Shown in pieces: positions 33,597 through 42,012 of a stretch of 64,000 nt of DNA. Each line of letters opens with the position of its first letter. The stretch's first letter is position 1. The position numbers were made by a program, and so were the translations under genes. Below the pieces are notes generated by a model. That model saw nothing but the letters and a program-made list of their open reading frames with translations, was not told the DNA's origin and ran no database searches. The stretch is from CmP2 sp052084925 (GTDB lineage: Bacteria; Actinomycetota; Actinomycetes; Actinomycetales; Micrococcaceae), in contig JBQDEV010000002.1 in assembly GCA_052084925.1 (NCBI GenBank), positions 248,001 through 312,000 on the forward strand. The letters run 5' to 3'.

Positions 33597-34895
33597 ATGA
33601 AACCCGACGCCGCAGCCCCACGCAATCTCCCCTCGCTGGCGGCCCTTGCCGCTGGCGCGCTTATATTGAGCTCCTGCGGTTCTCAGGATCCCCAGGTTGG
33701 CCTGGTCGGTGATGCGGACTACGCCCCCGCGTCACTGCAGGACGCCAGCGCTGTCGACGACGTTGTGGCGGCCACCACCCGGATCGGCGTCGATGCCCAG
33801 ACGCACCTGGGTCAGGGGAGCGAGAACTCGGTGGTCTCTCCGGCCTCCATCGTCGTGGCATTCGCCATGCTGGCCGAAGGCGCCAACGGCCCTGCAGCGG
33901 AGGAACTCAGCACGTGGCTGGGCGCTACGGGGGAGGACCGTACGCATGCGTTGAGCGCCTTGCAGGCAGCGGTGCTGGACTACGACGGCGACCCCGGCAT
34001 CGTTCAGGATGAGGAGCTGCCGGAGGTGCCCTTGCTGCATCTGGCGAACCAAGTGACCGTTCGTGAAGACGGGGGAGTCAAAGAAGAGTTCCTCAATACG
34101 CTGAGCCGCTGGTATGACGCCGGCGTCGGCGAAGCGGACTTCACCTCATCCGAAGCCAAAGAGGACCTCGACGCGTGGGTAAATCATCACACCGGGGGAC
34201 TCATCGAAGAATCCGCGATAGAACCGGACGCCCAGACTCTGGCGGTGATTCAGAATGCCATTCTGATGGCGGCCCGGTGGGAGAGTCCCTTTGATGCGAA
34301 CCTCACGAGGCCCACGGAGTTCACCCGAGCTGATGGCACCACCGTAGAAGCAGACTCGATGGTCCAAGTGCTGGAAGCGCAGTATAGCGAGACCGATTTC
34401 GGTCAGATCATCCGACTGCCCTACACCGAAGGGTTCGCCATGGACGTGGTGTTGCCGGCACCAGGAGCGGCTCCGGGCGAGGTGACTGCCGATGACTGGA
34501 ACGAAGTATCCCAGCTGTTCCAGCAGAATGCCGTCACCGAAGTGGACCTGCAGGTGCCCGTCCTCGACGTGGAGACCCCCGATGGCGCTGAGGATCTGAT
34601 GCCTTTCCTGCGGGACCAGGGGTTGGAAGCCACTCTGAAGGGTGAGCTGCTGGACGGGATCATGGAATCGGATCTCTGGATCGACGCCGTGGGACATCAG
34701 GCGCTGTTGCAGGTCGATGAGGCCGGCACTCTGGGGGCCGCGGTGACGGAAGTGGAAGTAGCCGAGACCTCAGCGCCGGTGCAGGACGAACCTCCCGTGG
34801 CGATGCACGTGGATCGACCCTTCACCTTGAGGGTGGTTCACTTGGAGACCGAATGGCCACTATTCATGGCTACGGTGCAGGATCCAGCTGCCTGA
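33597..34895 (+). CDS. Lipoprotein serpin (serine protease inhibitor)
   Basis: 432 residues. N-terminal signal with lipobox ILSSC (Cys near residue 27) anchors it outside the membrane. Serpin features: NSVVSPASIVVAFAMLAEGANG, IQNAILMAARWESPFD, VEADSMVQVLEAQYSE, the breach/hinge LLQVDEAGTLGAAVTEVEV and the closing HVDRPFTLRVVH. The hinge has Gly and Thr at P15-P14 and small residues at P12-P10, as in inhibitory serpins; aligning from the hinge places the cleaved bond near AET-SAP, so Thr at P1 by count. Predicted to trap an extracellular or envelope serine protease. Divergent from the PepSY lipoprotein. Confidence 0.9.
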   Translation: MKPDAAAPRNLPSLAALAAGALILSSCGSQDPQVGLVGDADYAPASLQDASAVDDVVAATTRIGVDAQTHLGQGSENSVVSPASIVVAFAMLAEGANGPAAEELSTWLGATGEDRTHALSALQAAVLDYDGDPGIVQDEELPEVPLLHLANQVTVREDGGVKEEFLNTLSRWYDAGVGEADFTSSEAKEDLDAWVNHHTGGLIEESAIEPDAQTLAVIQNAILMAARWESPFDANLTRPTEFTRADGTTVEADSMVQVLEAQYSETDFGQIIRLPYTEGFAMDVVLPAPGAAPGEVTADDWNEVSQLFQQNAVTEVDLQVPVLDVETPDGAEDLMPFLRDQGLEATLKGELLDGIMESDLWIDAVGHQALLQVDEAGTLGAAVTEVEVAETSAPVQDEPPVAMHVDRPFTLRVVHLETEWPLFMATVQDPAA

Positions 34896-34916
34896 AAGGC
34901 GCACAGAAAAGTGAAA

Positions 34917-34947
34917 AGTCCTCGTCCCGTCAGGCGGGTCGAGGACT
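34917..34947. terminator. Hairpin between serpin and tRNA-Asn
   Basis: AGTCCTCG and CGAGGACT pair, with inner CCCG and CGGG extending the stem to about 12 pairs with one mismatch. It lies between the serpin gene (plus) and the 3' end of tRNA-Asn (minus) and can serve both. Confidence 0.65.
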
Positions 34948-34955
34948 GATCTCAG

Positions 34956-35028
34956 CTCCCCCGACTGGACTCGAACCAGTAACCCTTCGATTAACAGTCG
35001 AATGCTCTGCCAATTGAGCTACGGGGGA
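34956..35028 (-). tRNA. tRNA-Asn (anticodon GTT)
   Basis: 73 bases on the minus strand. Acceptor arms TCCCCCG and CGGGGGA pair fully; D-arm CTCAATTGGCAGAG, anticodon arm TCGACTGTTAATCGA with GTT in the loop, T-arm ACTGGTTCGAGTCCAGT. CCA is not encoded. A possible -10 (TAGAGT) lies about 15 bases upstream of the 5' end. Confidence 0.95.
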
Positions 35029-35300
35029 AAGCAACGGATAAGACTCTACCACCGGAACTCGGCATTCGTGAAATCGGCCAAAAACGCACGGCAGATGACG
35101 CGCTGAAGGATGAATGAGGTAAGGCTCGCCTGTGTGTTCTTCGTCTCTTTGCGAATTCGTTGGGGCGGGCGGTGAGGGGGCCTTTAGGGGCTTCGATCGC
35201 CGCGCTGGTGCGGAGTTTCTGCTTCGCGTCTGGTTTTCGTGGCCGGGGAAGGCTTGTCCAGCTATTGGACATCGTCTTGAATCACTAGGCATTGCTCGCG

Positions 35301-35996
35301 ATGCTTCGGGGTGGCGGAAATGCCTCTGAGCGCAGCATCAAGGAGTTGGTCACGATCAATCTGGATACCTTTGCACGCTTCAGCGCACGCAGGGACGACC
35401 TCCTTCGACGCCAGAGGCGGCGGGACGCCTTGTGGGGTACGGTGTTCGTCATTTTGGCCGCGCTCTTCTGCATCGGTTGCGGTTTCCGCCTGATCTACCA
35501 GCCGAGCCTGATGTTCGGGCCTGGCCTGTTGCCTGCGGTGATGATCTTGTTGTTGCTGTTCTGGTGTCGAGAGATCACTCGACCAGGAGTGGACCCGGTT
35601 CATGAGTTGCTCGAGCCCAGCGACGCGGAGTCGCGGTGGGTGCTCTACCACCGTGGACAGAGGTTGAACGAATCTCCCGAGTACGCGTCCGCGCTTCGAC
35701 GAAAAGTGATGATCCTGGTACTTTCCGCGGGTCCGCTGGTGCTCCAAATAGCACTCTGGCTCGTCGGCAAAGGGCCTGCCTCACCGTGGCTGGCCGCGCT
35801 GGTGGCACTTATTGTGGTCTTCACCGGTGGCGCGCTGAAGCCGCGATCACTCGACCCGTTCAGCATCGTGCGATTCACCGATGACGATGTTAAGGAACTT
35901 CTGCACCGTCGTCAGCTGGATCCCGCGAACCGGCCCAAGGCGCTGCCGATCATCTTTGTTGCCGACCCGAGTGATGTGGACGAGAAGCGGAACTAG
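35301..35996 (+). CDS. Membrane protein of unknown function
   Basis: About 231 residues from ATG 35301 (TTG 35292 is also in frame; neither has a clear ribosome site). Four hydrophobic segments are visible: ALWGTVFVILAALFCIGCGF, the LMFGPGLLPAVMILLLLFW region, a VMILVLSAGPLVLQIALWLV-type segment, and LAALVALIVVFTGG. Basic N-terminus (SARRDDLLRRQRRRDAL) and a hydrophilic C-terminal tail. No family recognised. It stands alone between tRNA-Asn and an IclR regulator. Confidence 0.6.
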   Translation: MLRGGGNASERSIKELVTINLDTFARFSARRDDLLRRQRRRDALWGTVFVILAALFCIGCGFRLIYQPSLMFGPGLLPAVMILLLLFWCREITRPGVDPVHELLEPSDAESRWVLYHRGQRLNESPEYASALRRKVMILVLSAGPLVLQIALWLVGKGPASPWLAALVALIVVFTGGALKPRSLDPFSIVRFTDDDVKELLHRRQLDPANRPKALPIIFVADPSDVDEKRN

Positions 35997-36016
35997 TTCC
36001 CGGGTGTGCCGCGTGC

Positions 36017-36769
36017 CTAGATTTGGGCGGTGAGGCGTCGACTGGCTTGGAGCAGAATGCTCTGGTGATTGCTGATCCCGACGACGTCGATGGTGCCGTC
36101 ATGGGCAACAAGGTTGATGGATGCGATCACGTCACCGTCGACGGAGCGTACAGGCGCAGTGATGCTGACGGTGTCGCGATGCCGCTCCGCCTGGCTGACG
36201 AAGTAGCCCGTGTCTCGGACAGACTGAAGATCGGCGCGGAGGGTGTCCGCCGTTTGTACTCGGCCATCCGCGAGGTCGAAGGGCTGGTAGGACTCCAAGA
36301 GTCGGTCCTGGTCCGCCGGGCTGGCGTGGGCGAGGAGGACCTTTCCACCACCCAGGTACAAGCTCAGCAGTTGCCCCACGGGAAATTGGTAGCTCAGGGG
36401 GTCGGGAGATTCGCAGCGGGCGATGAGCACCCGATCGTCGCCGGTGCGCACAAAGACCGACGAGGTGAGTCCCGTGTGGTGCGTGAGTTCGTTCAGGATG
36501 CTCGGTGAGATCAGTGCAAGTCGATCCTGAACCACGAACGTGTGTGACATCGGCAGTACCCGTGGTCCCAGTGTGTATCCCCGTGACGTGGCGGCCATGT
36601 AGTCCCGAGCCACGAGGTGTCCGATGACGCGACGTGCAGTGGCGATGTGAAGTCCCGTGAGTCGGGAGATCTGCGTGAGGCTGAGGGGATCGCGCGACGA
36701 TGTCACGCACTCAAGCAGGTCGAGTGCACGGTCGAGAGTGCGCCCTTGATTGCCAGATGCTTCCGCCAT
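36017..36769 (-). CDS. IclR-family transcriptional regulator
   Basis: 250 residues. N-terminal winged helix (RTLDRALDLLECV, LSLTQISRLTGLHIATARRVIGHL, GYTLG) and the IclR effector domain (TGLTSSVFVRTGDDRVLIARCE, LLSLYLGGGKVLLAHA, SITAPVRSVDGDVIASINLVA). It is divergent from a dehydrogenase/aldolase fusion gene; inverted repeats at 36914-36929 and 36937-36951 overlap the transcription start region of that gene and are candidate operators. Probably controls the 36.9-42.6 kb cluster; the effector is unknown. Confidence 0.9.
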   Translation of the reverse strand: MAEASGNQGRTLDRALDLLECVTSSRDPLSLTQISRLTGLHIATARRVIGHLVARDYMAATSRGYTLGPRVLPMSHTFVVQDRLALISPSILNELTHHTGLTSSVFVRTGDDRVLIARCESPDPLSYQFPVGQLLSLYLGGGKVLLAHASPADQDRLLESYQPFDLADGRVQTADTLRADLQSVRDTGYFVSQAERHRDTVSITAPVRSVDGDVIASINLVAHDGTIDVVGISNHQSILLQASRRLTAQI

Positions 36770-36876
36770 GAATGCCTTTCCGCGAGCGTGAATTCGGGGT
36801 GTCCCGGGTCCTGCCGTTCATTTTCTCAGATTCCCGTGCCAGGCGTTGACCCGGCGAAACTCTGTCCAAAATCGGC

Positions 36877-36951
36877 TTGACAGTCAGTGTGAGCATCCGC
36901 ACAATGATCTAAGTCACTCTACTGAGTGATAGAGAATATCATCAGGTGATA
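36877..36951 (+). promoter_or_regulatory. Promoter with overlapping inverted repeats, fusion-gene operon
   Basis: TTGACA (36877-36882), 17-base spacer, CACAAT (36900-36905). Downstream, TCACTC-TACT-GAGTGA (36914-36929) is a perfect six-base inverted repeat at the predicted start site, and TATCA/TGATA (36937-36951) is a second one. Position fits repression by the divergent IclR protein. Confidence 0.6.
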
Positions 36952-36957
36952 GGAGTC

Positions 36958-38316
36958 ATGGTGCGGGTAGCAATACTGGGTCTGGGTGAAGCGGGAGAAA
37001 AGTACTCTCGAGCTTTTGCCTCGGCCGGACAGGAAGTCGTCGGGTTCGATCCCCGCGACGTCGAGGTGGGAGCGGGAGTGACGAAAGCCAGCTCCGTCCA
37101 GGAGGCGGTGCAGGGTGCGGAGCTCGTCTTGGGATTGACCACCGCGAAGCCGTCGGTAGCCGTCGCCGCCGAGGCGGCCGACGCCCTGACGGCAGGAGCG
37201 GTCTACATCGACCTCAACGCCGCCGCCCCAGAGCGGAAGCAGGAGGTTGCTGCTGCGTTGGGCGAGACCGCGAAAATGGTCGATGGTGCGGTGATCGGTT
37301 CGGTGCAGAAATTCGGGGCTCAGGTGCATGTCCTGCTCTCCGGGCCGCATGCAGAGGAAGCCGCGGCTTTGCTGAGCGTGATCGACGCCAAGGCCGAAGC
37401 CATCGGTGGTGGCGTTGGAGATGCATCCCGTCGCAAGCTCCTGCGCAGCGTCTTCATGAAAGGCCTCGGAGCCTTGATTTCTGAGGCCATGGAGGCCGGT
37501 GAATCTGCCAACGAGGCGGAGTGGATGCGTGCGCAGATCTCTGGTGAACTCGCCCAGGGCGAAGCCACTTTGGACCGCCTGTGGGCAGGGACGAAAACTC
37601 ATGCATATCGCCGCGGGATGGAGTTGGGTGACAGCCTCAACGTTCTCGACACCTTCGGAGGTACGTGGCCGGTGACCCGCGGTGCGCGATCCGTTCATCT
37701 CGATCTCGCGCGCAAGACCGGCGCTGACGAAAAGGGTGTCGTCGATGCGCTGGCGAGCATCCCCACCTCGGCTTTAGGCGATGGTGGAGATCGTTTGGGA
37801 ATGCTCCACTCTCGGATCAAGCCGGTATGGGACTGCCCGCCGCTGGCTGGCCGAGCCTTCACCGTGACCACTCGACCCGGCGACAATCAGGCGTTGCACC
37901 AGTCACTGAAGCTGGCACGTCCTGGAGACGTGTTGGTGATCGACGGCGGTGGGCATGCCGAGCGAGCGCTCATGGGTGAGCTGATCGCCGAACGCGCCCA
38001 GATTGCGGGTATTGCCGGAATGATCATTGACGGCGCGGTCCGCGACGTCAAAGAGCTTGCCGCACTCGGGTTCCCCGTTTGGGCCGCGGGCGTCACGCCT
38101 GCCGGGCCGTACAAGAGCGGCCCAGGCCGGTGCGGGCAGTCGGTGTCCATTGGAGGTGTGGTGTGCCACCCGGGGGACATCGTCGTGGCTGATGCCGATG
38201 GTGTCATCGTCGTACCGGCACTGGAAGCCGAATCTGTCCTCGCCGCTGGTCAAGTTGTGGTCGCGGACGAGCAACAACGGCAGCGCGATATGCGCGACGC
38301 CGCGAAGAAACCGTGA
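36958..38316 (+). CDS. NAD(P)-dependent dehydrogenase / RraA-like aldolase fusion
   Basis: 452 residues with two enzymatic halves. Residues about 1-260 are a 6-phosphogluconate/beta-hydroxyacid dehydrogenase-like domain (Rossmann loop ILGLGEAGEKYSRAF, YIDLNAAAPERKQEV, then the DUF1932-type helical part with SVFMKGLGALISEAMEAG). Residues about 265-452 are an RraA/HMG-CHA-aldolase-like domain (DNQALHQSLKLARPGDVLVI, GELIAERAQIAGIAGMIIDG, AVRDVKELAALGFPVWAAG) keeping the Arg-Asp pair of the aldolase active site. AGGAG lies two bases before ATG 36958; GTG 36961 is better spaced. A separate RraA-like gene lies at 40077. Inference: dehydrogenation and retro-aldol or decarboxylation of a hydroxy-dicarboxylate, channelled in one chain. 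Confidence 0.85.
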   Translation: MVRVAILGLGEAGEKYSRAFASAGQEVVGFDPRDVEVGAGVTKASSVQEAVQGAELVLGLTTAKPSVAVAAEAADALTAGAVYIDLNAAAPERKQEVAAALGETAKMVDGAVIGSVQKFGAQVHVLLSGPHAEEAAALLSVIDAKAEAIGGGVGDASRRKLLRSVFMKGLGALISEAMEAGESANEAEWMRAQISGELAQGEATLDRLWAGTKTHAYRRGMELGDSLNVLDTFGGTWPVTRGARSVHLDLARKTGADEKGVVDALASIPTSALGDGGDRLGMLHSRIKPVWDCPPLAGRAFTVTTRPGDNQALHQSLKLARPGDVLVIDGGGHAERALMGELIAERAQIAGIAGMIIDGAVRDVKELAALGFPVWAAGVTPAGPYKSGPGRCGQSVSIGGVVCHPGDIVVADADGVIVVPALEAESVLAAGQVVVADEQQRQRDMRDAAKKP

Positions 38317-38356
38317 ATCAGCGCTACGCTGCTGGAACTGAAAGGAGAAGGCGATC

Positions 38357-39706
38357 ATGCCTCTCGCACTGATAGCGCTGGCGGTCTTCATCGCGGTCAT
38401 CGTGATCTGGAACGTCGTCGTCAAACGAAACATGGCCGAGGCGATGCTGCTCGGCTTCATCGCGACCCTGCTCTTCGCCGGTGCGCAGGCGCCGGAGATC
38501 GCCGTGCAGGCGTTCGTGTCGGCCTCGGAGAACGAGGTCCTCTACGCCGCTGTGGCTTTCGTCTTCATGACCTACTTCGTCGAGAAGACCGGAGTGATGG
38601 ACAAGCTCATCGGGATCCTCAGCTCGCTACTGGGCCGACTCCCGGGCGGCCCAGCCTATGTTGATGTGGTGGCCTCTGGCGCCATGGGGGCTGTTGCGGG
38701 CGGCTCGAACACGGGCAACGCGGCCGCATCCGGCTCGATCACGGGCCCGTGGATGGTGCGAACCGGATGGCGCAAGGAACGCGCGGCCACGGTGATCGCG
38801 GGCAACGCCGGCCTGGGTGCCGCCTTGCCACCGAGCGCCTCGATGATCATCATGATCGGCTTCGCTGGGACGCTGGTGACGACATCTCAGGTATACCTCG
38901 CTCTGCTGGTGGCTGGGCTTTACCAGGTGGGCTTCCGCGTGCTGCTCACCGTGTGGTTTGTCTATCGCGATGGGATCAAGGCGGAGAAGGGAGCCGCCTC
39001 GGAATCGGCCGCTGTGGCTTTGAAGCGCGGGTGGACCTCATCGCTGATCTTCCTGGGTGCACTGGTACCGATTGCGATCTCCGTGGGGCCATTGGCCGAT
39101 GCGCTCAGCGCGTCCGAAGCTCTGGGTGAGTCCATGGGGAACATCTCCCTGATCATGTGGATCCCGGTGCTGATCATCGGCATCAGCGCTTTGGTGGCGT
39201 GGAAGCAGCTGCCTTCGACACCCCGGCAATGGTGGACCTTCATGGAGGGCTCCGTGCCGAAATTCTTCACCATCGGTGCCATCCTGTTCTTCGCCATCGC
39301 TGCCTCCGAAGTGCTGGCCGCGCTGGGGCTGGATCAGGACGTGAACGCGGTGCTGGACGGCCTGAGCATTCCGCTGTGGCTGATGGTCACCTTGGTCGGG
39401 CTGTTGGTGGTACTGGTGGCAGGCCCGCTCTCGTCCACGGCAACGCTGAGCGCCGTCGGACAGGTCTCCTTGTTCACGCTGGTCGGGGCCGGAGTTGATC
39501 CGCTGCTCGCCGTGATTGCGATTCTGGTCTTTGCCTCCACTGAAGGGGCCTCGCCGCCGGCCTCCGGATCGATCTTCGTTGCCTGTGGCATCACCGAGGC
39601 GCGTCCTGAGAAGACCTTCATACCGCTGGTGGTCTACTACGTAGTTCCGTTCTTCATTCTCGGTGTGCTTATCGCGCTGGGAATCGTACCTGTACCGATG
39701 GGATGA
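38357..39706 (+). CDS. TRAP-type large permease (DctM-like)
   Basis: 449-residue integral membrane protein with about 11-12 hydrophobic segments. The paired re-entrant motifs of this family are visible: SNTGNAAASGSITGPWMVR followed by GNAGLGAALPPSASMIIMIG in the first half, and GVDPLLAVIAILVFASTEGASPPASGS in the second. AAAGGAGAAGG precedes ATG 38357. It overlaps by four bases with a small membrane protein that may be its DctQ-like partner. No DctP-type binding protein is in the window. Probable role: uptake of an organic acid for the flanking aldolase/decarboxylase genes. Confidence 0.8.
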   Translation: MPLALIALAVFIAVIVIWNVVVKRNMAEAMLLGFIATLLFAGAQAPEIAVQAFVSASENEVLYAAVAFVFMTYFVEKTGVMDKLIGILSSLLGRLPGGPAYVDVVASGAMGAVAGGSNTGNAAASGSITGPWMVRTGWRKERAATVIAGNAGLGAALPPSASMIIMIGFAGTLVTTSQVYLALLVAGLYQVGFRVLLTVWFVYRDGIKAEKGAASESAAVALKRGWTSSLIFLGALVPIAISVGPLADALSASEALGESMGNISLIMWIPVLIIGISALVAWKQLPSTPRQWWTFMEGSVPKFFTIGAILFFAIAASEVLAALGLDQDVNAVLDGLSIPLWLMVTLVGLLVVLVAGPLSSTATLSAVGQVSLFTLVGAGVDPLLAVIAILVFASTEGASPPASGSIFVACGITEARPEKTFIPLVVYYVVPFFILGVLIALGIVPVPMG

Positions 39707-39963
39707 CTGACATGAAAACAGCACTGAGAAAACTGCTCCTGCCCCTGTTCACCGCAGCCATCGTGGTATTCCTGCTGATGGCGTTCGCCATCGTGCTCAC
39801 GCAGCTCGCCGGGCTCATCCTGGCACAGGGCTCCTGGATTGATGGAGCATACGAGGCGCTGGCGCAACCGAGCATCATTGCGGCGATCGCCGTGGGGTTG
39901 CTGGGTTACGCCTACTACAACACCATCGACACGTCTCCGGTCGACGAAGGGGATGGGAACTGA
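39703..39963 (+). CDS. Small membrane protein, partner of the TRAP-like permease
   Basis: 86 residues with two hydrophobic segments (LLPLFTAAIVVFLLMAFAIV and IIAAIAVGLLGYAYY) and an acidic tail. ATGA overlap with the permease gene implies coupled translation. Shorter than a classical DctQ (four segments); no family recognised. Confidence 0.65.
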   Translation: MTDMKTALRKLLLPLFTAAIVVFLLMAFAIVLTQLAGLILAQGSWIDGAYEALAQPSIIAAIAVGLLGYAYYNTIDTSPVDEGDGN

Positions 39964-40076
39964 TCGGGGACTGAGCGGATAAAGTCCGCTGCAGGAAGGG
40001 GTACCCGGGATCGAGTGCGGCCGGTAGGCTGATCTGCATCACGTTCTGACAGTTTACTGCCACTTAAGGAGATTCT

Positions 40077-40718
40077 ATGTTCATGGATCTTGATGCCTCC
40101 TCGATCCGGGTGGCCTCCTTCGACCGGACCGCTGACTCGGAAGCACTGCGGCGGCTGGCCGATTTTCCGGTGGCCCTCATCGGTGACACCCGATCTCGCA
40201 TGGGCATGCTGGACCCGCGGATTCGCCCCGTGACGCCGCGGCCGCGTCTGATGGGCTCGATCTTGCCGGTCTGGTGCCGCGAGGGAGATAACCTTGCGGT
40301 GCATCGCGCCCTGGATGAGATCCGCCCCGGTGACGTGATGGTCATCAACGCGATGGGAGACATCACTCGTGCCATCATCGGCGCCCTGATTGCTGAAGCA
40401 GCGGTCGTGCAAGGACTGGCTGGGCTGGTGGTCGATGGCTCCGTCCGTGACGCCGAGGAACTGGGCGAGCTCGGGCTGCCGGTCTACGCCCGGGGTGTTA
40501 GCCCGGCCGGTCCCTACAAGAACGGTCCCGGCGTCGTGGGTGAGTCCGTGGCCTGCGGCTCGGTGGTCTGTCGGGGCGGGGATGTCATCATCGGGGATGC
40601 TGACGGGCTGATCGTGATCCCGCCGAAGGGAGTCGAATCCGCCATCGCCGCAGCCTCTGCCCAAGAAGACTACGAGGAGAGAATGAAGGCCCGGTTCAGG
40701 AATTCTCCGGGTTCCTGA
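40077..40718 (+). CDS. RraA-like aldolase/decarboxylase family protein
   Basis: 213 residues. RraA/HMG-aldolase fold signatures: DNLAVHRALDEIRPGDVMVINA, GALIAEAAVVQGLAGLVVDGSVRD (with the catalytic-type Arg-Asp), GLPVYARGVSPAGPYK and GDVIIGDADGLIVIP. Such enzymes cleave 4-hydroxy-4-methyl- or 4-carboxy-4-hydroxy-2-oxoadipate type acids or decarboxylate oxaloacetate; some are inactive RNase E inhibitors. AAGGAG lies five bases before ATG 40077. Clearly related to the C-terminal half of the fusion at 36958. It overlaps convergently with the TetR gene by 23 bases. Confidence 0.85.
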   Translation: MFMDLDASSIRVASFDRTADSEALRRLADFPVALIGDTRSRMGMLDPRIRPVTPRPRLMGSILPVWCREGDNLAVHRALDEIRPGDVMVINAMGDITRAIIGALIAEAAVVQGLAGLVVDGSVRDAEELGELGLPVYARGVSPAGPYKNGPGVVGESVACGSVVCRGGDVIIGDADGLIVIPPKGVESAIAAASAQEDYEERMKARFRNSPGS

Positions 40719-41373
40719 TGCCCTCCAGGCTGGCCTGATAGAGGGTGCTGAAATGCTGCACGAGCTGCCGGTCGGAAAACCCTGCCGCGGTGCGCGCGTC
40801 CAGGATCTCCCGAGAATTTACCAGGGCATTGAACAGTGTCAGCGCCCAGGGAAATTGTCCTGCGGTGATGCCGCGTTCCTCAAGCATGCCGCGGATGGCC
40901 TCGCCCCACGCCTGGGCCATGGCCAGCGTGTGCGCCTCGCCCTGGCCATAGCGGGTGAGGAATCCCTCGCGGGAGCGCACGATCACCATGGCCTCTCCGT
41001 ATTGCGACACGATGCGAACCCACTGGTGCAGGATTTCCTCGAATCGCGCCGTGCCGGTGCTGGTGAGCAGGGACGTCTCCTGCTGGAGGCGGTGGATCAC
41101 CGAGAGCATGAACTCGCGGTGGAGGTGGTCCATGGTGGGAAAGTAACGGTAGGCGGTGGTCAAGGACAGTCCGGCTCGCTCGGCCACCGCCGGCATCAGT
41201 GCCTGGGCAGGGTCGGCTGCGAGTAGTTCGCCGACGGCGCGGACGAGCTGGGCCTTATTGCGCACCGCGTCCTGGCGCACGGCGCGCTGACGCCGCGGGC
41301 GCGAGGCATCGCCGGATTCGGTGGGGGAATTCGGGGACTGCGCGGGAACATGCTGCTCAGCGGGCATCGTCAC
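40696..41373 (-). CDS. TetR-family transcriptional regulator
   Basis: 225 residues (a shorter start at the next Met is possible). After a Pro/Arg-rich N-terminus comes the TetR helix-turn-helix: LVRAVGELLAADPAQALMPAVAERAGLSLTTAYRYFPTMDHL at about residues 43-85, then an all-helical ligand domain. Divergent from the split thiamine-diphosphate decarboxylase genes, whose 94-base upstream region it presumably controls. Ligand unknown. Confidence 0.88.
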   Translation of the reverse strand: MTMPAEQHVPAQSPNSPTESGDASRPRRQRAVRQDAVRNKAQLVRAVGELLAADPAQALMPAVAERAGLSLTTAYRYFPTMDHLHREFMLSVIHRLQQETSLLTSTGTARFEEILHQWVRIVSQYGEAMVIVRSREGFLTRYGQGEAHTLAMAQAWGEAIRGMLEERGITAGQFPWALTLFNALVNSREILDARTAAGFSDRQLVQHFSTLYQASLEGIRNPENS

Positions 41374-41467
41374 TTCCGGTCGTGAACGGGATGTTTCTGG
41401 GTCTTCCGTATCGAGTCTACTGATGATTATGATGTGGATGTTGACTTCCAGATAAAGGAGATCTTAG

Positions 41468-42010
41468 ATGACGGAAGTATCCTATGCCGAGGCCGCTGCG
41501 CGAGGCATCTGGAGGTCGGAGGCCGACTTGGTTGGCTACGTTCCCTCGGTGACCGTCGCCCCGGTGATCGACGCGCTGGTGGCGGCCGATGGCGGTAGCA
41601 ACGGTTCCTCGCCCCGCGTCACCCCACTGTCGCGCGAGGAAGAAGCAGTGGGTTTGGTCGGTGCCCTGCCGCTGGCCAGTCAGTTCGGGGCCGTGGTGAT
41701 GCAAGACAACGGCTTCGGCAATGCGCTCACCGCGTTGACGACGTTCAGCCTGTCGTACCATCTGCCGCTGTTGATCGTGGCCAACACCCGCGGAAGCCTG
41801 GGGGAGTACAACTCCATGATCCATTCCATCAGCCAGCCGGTCCCCGCGTGGCTGGAGGCAGCAGGCATTCACGCGGTGCACCTCGACCGACGATCCGGCA
41901 CAGACGATTGGGAAGACGTGGTCGCTGAGGCCGGCGTCCACGCGCGTATGACGTTCCGGCCCGTGGTGGTCCTCGCTTCGTTCTGGAATACCGATGGGAA
42001 GGTGGCCTGA
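41468..42010 (+). CDS. Thiamine-diphosphate decarboxylase, alpha (PYR) subunit
   Basis: 180 residues, the N-terminal pyrimidine-binding half of a two-chain 2-oxoacid decarboxylase like sulfopyruvate decarboxylase ComD or phosphonopyruvate decarboxylase. The activating glutamate lies in LSREEEAVGLVGALPL, with VVMQDNGFGNALTALTTF and LLIVANTRGSLGEYNSMIH following as in that family. AAAGGAG lies seven bases before ATG 41468. Two bases separate it from the beta subunit. Substrate (sulfo-, phosphono- or another 2-oxoacid) cannot be decided. Confidence 0.85.
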   Translation: MTEVSYAEAAARGIWRSEADLVGYVPSVTVAPVIDALVAADGGSNGSSPRVTPLSREEEAVGLVGALPLASQFGAVVMQDNGFGNALTALTTFSLSYHLPLLIVANTRGSLGEYNSMIHSISQPVPAWLEAAGIHAVHLDRRSGTDDWEDVVAEAGVHARMTFRPVVVLASFWNTDGKVA

Positions 42011-42012
42011 CC

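Noticed and set aside
41374..41467. TetR operator between the TetR gene and the decarboxylase genes
   Set aside because: No convincing palindrome was found in the gap.
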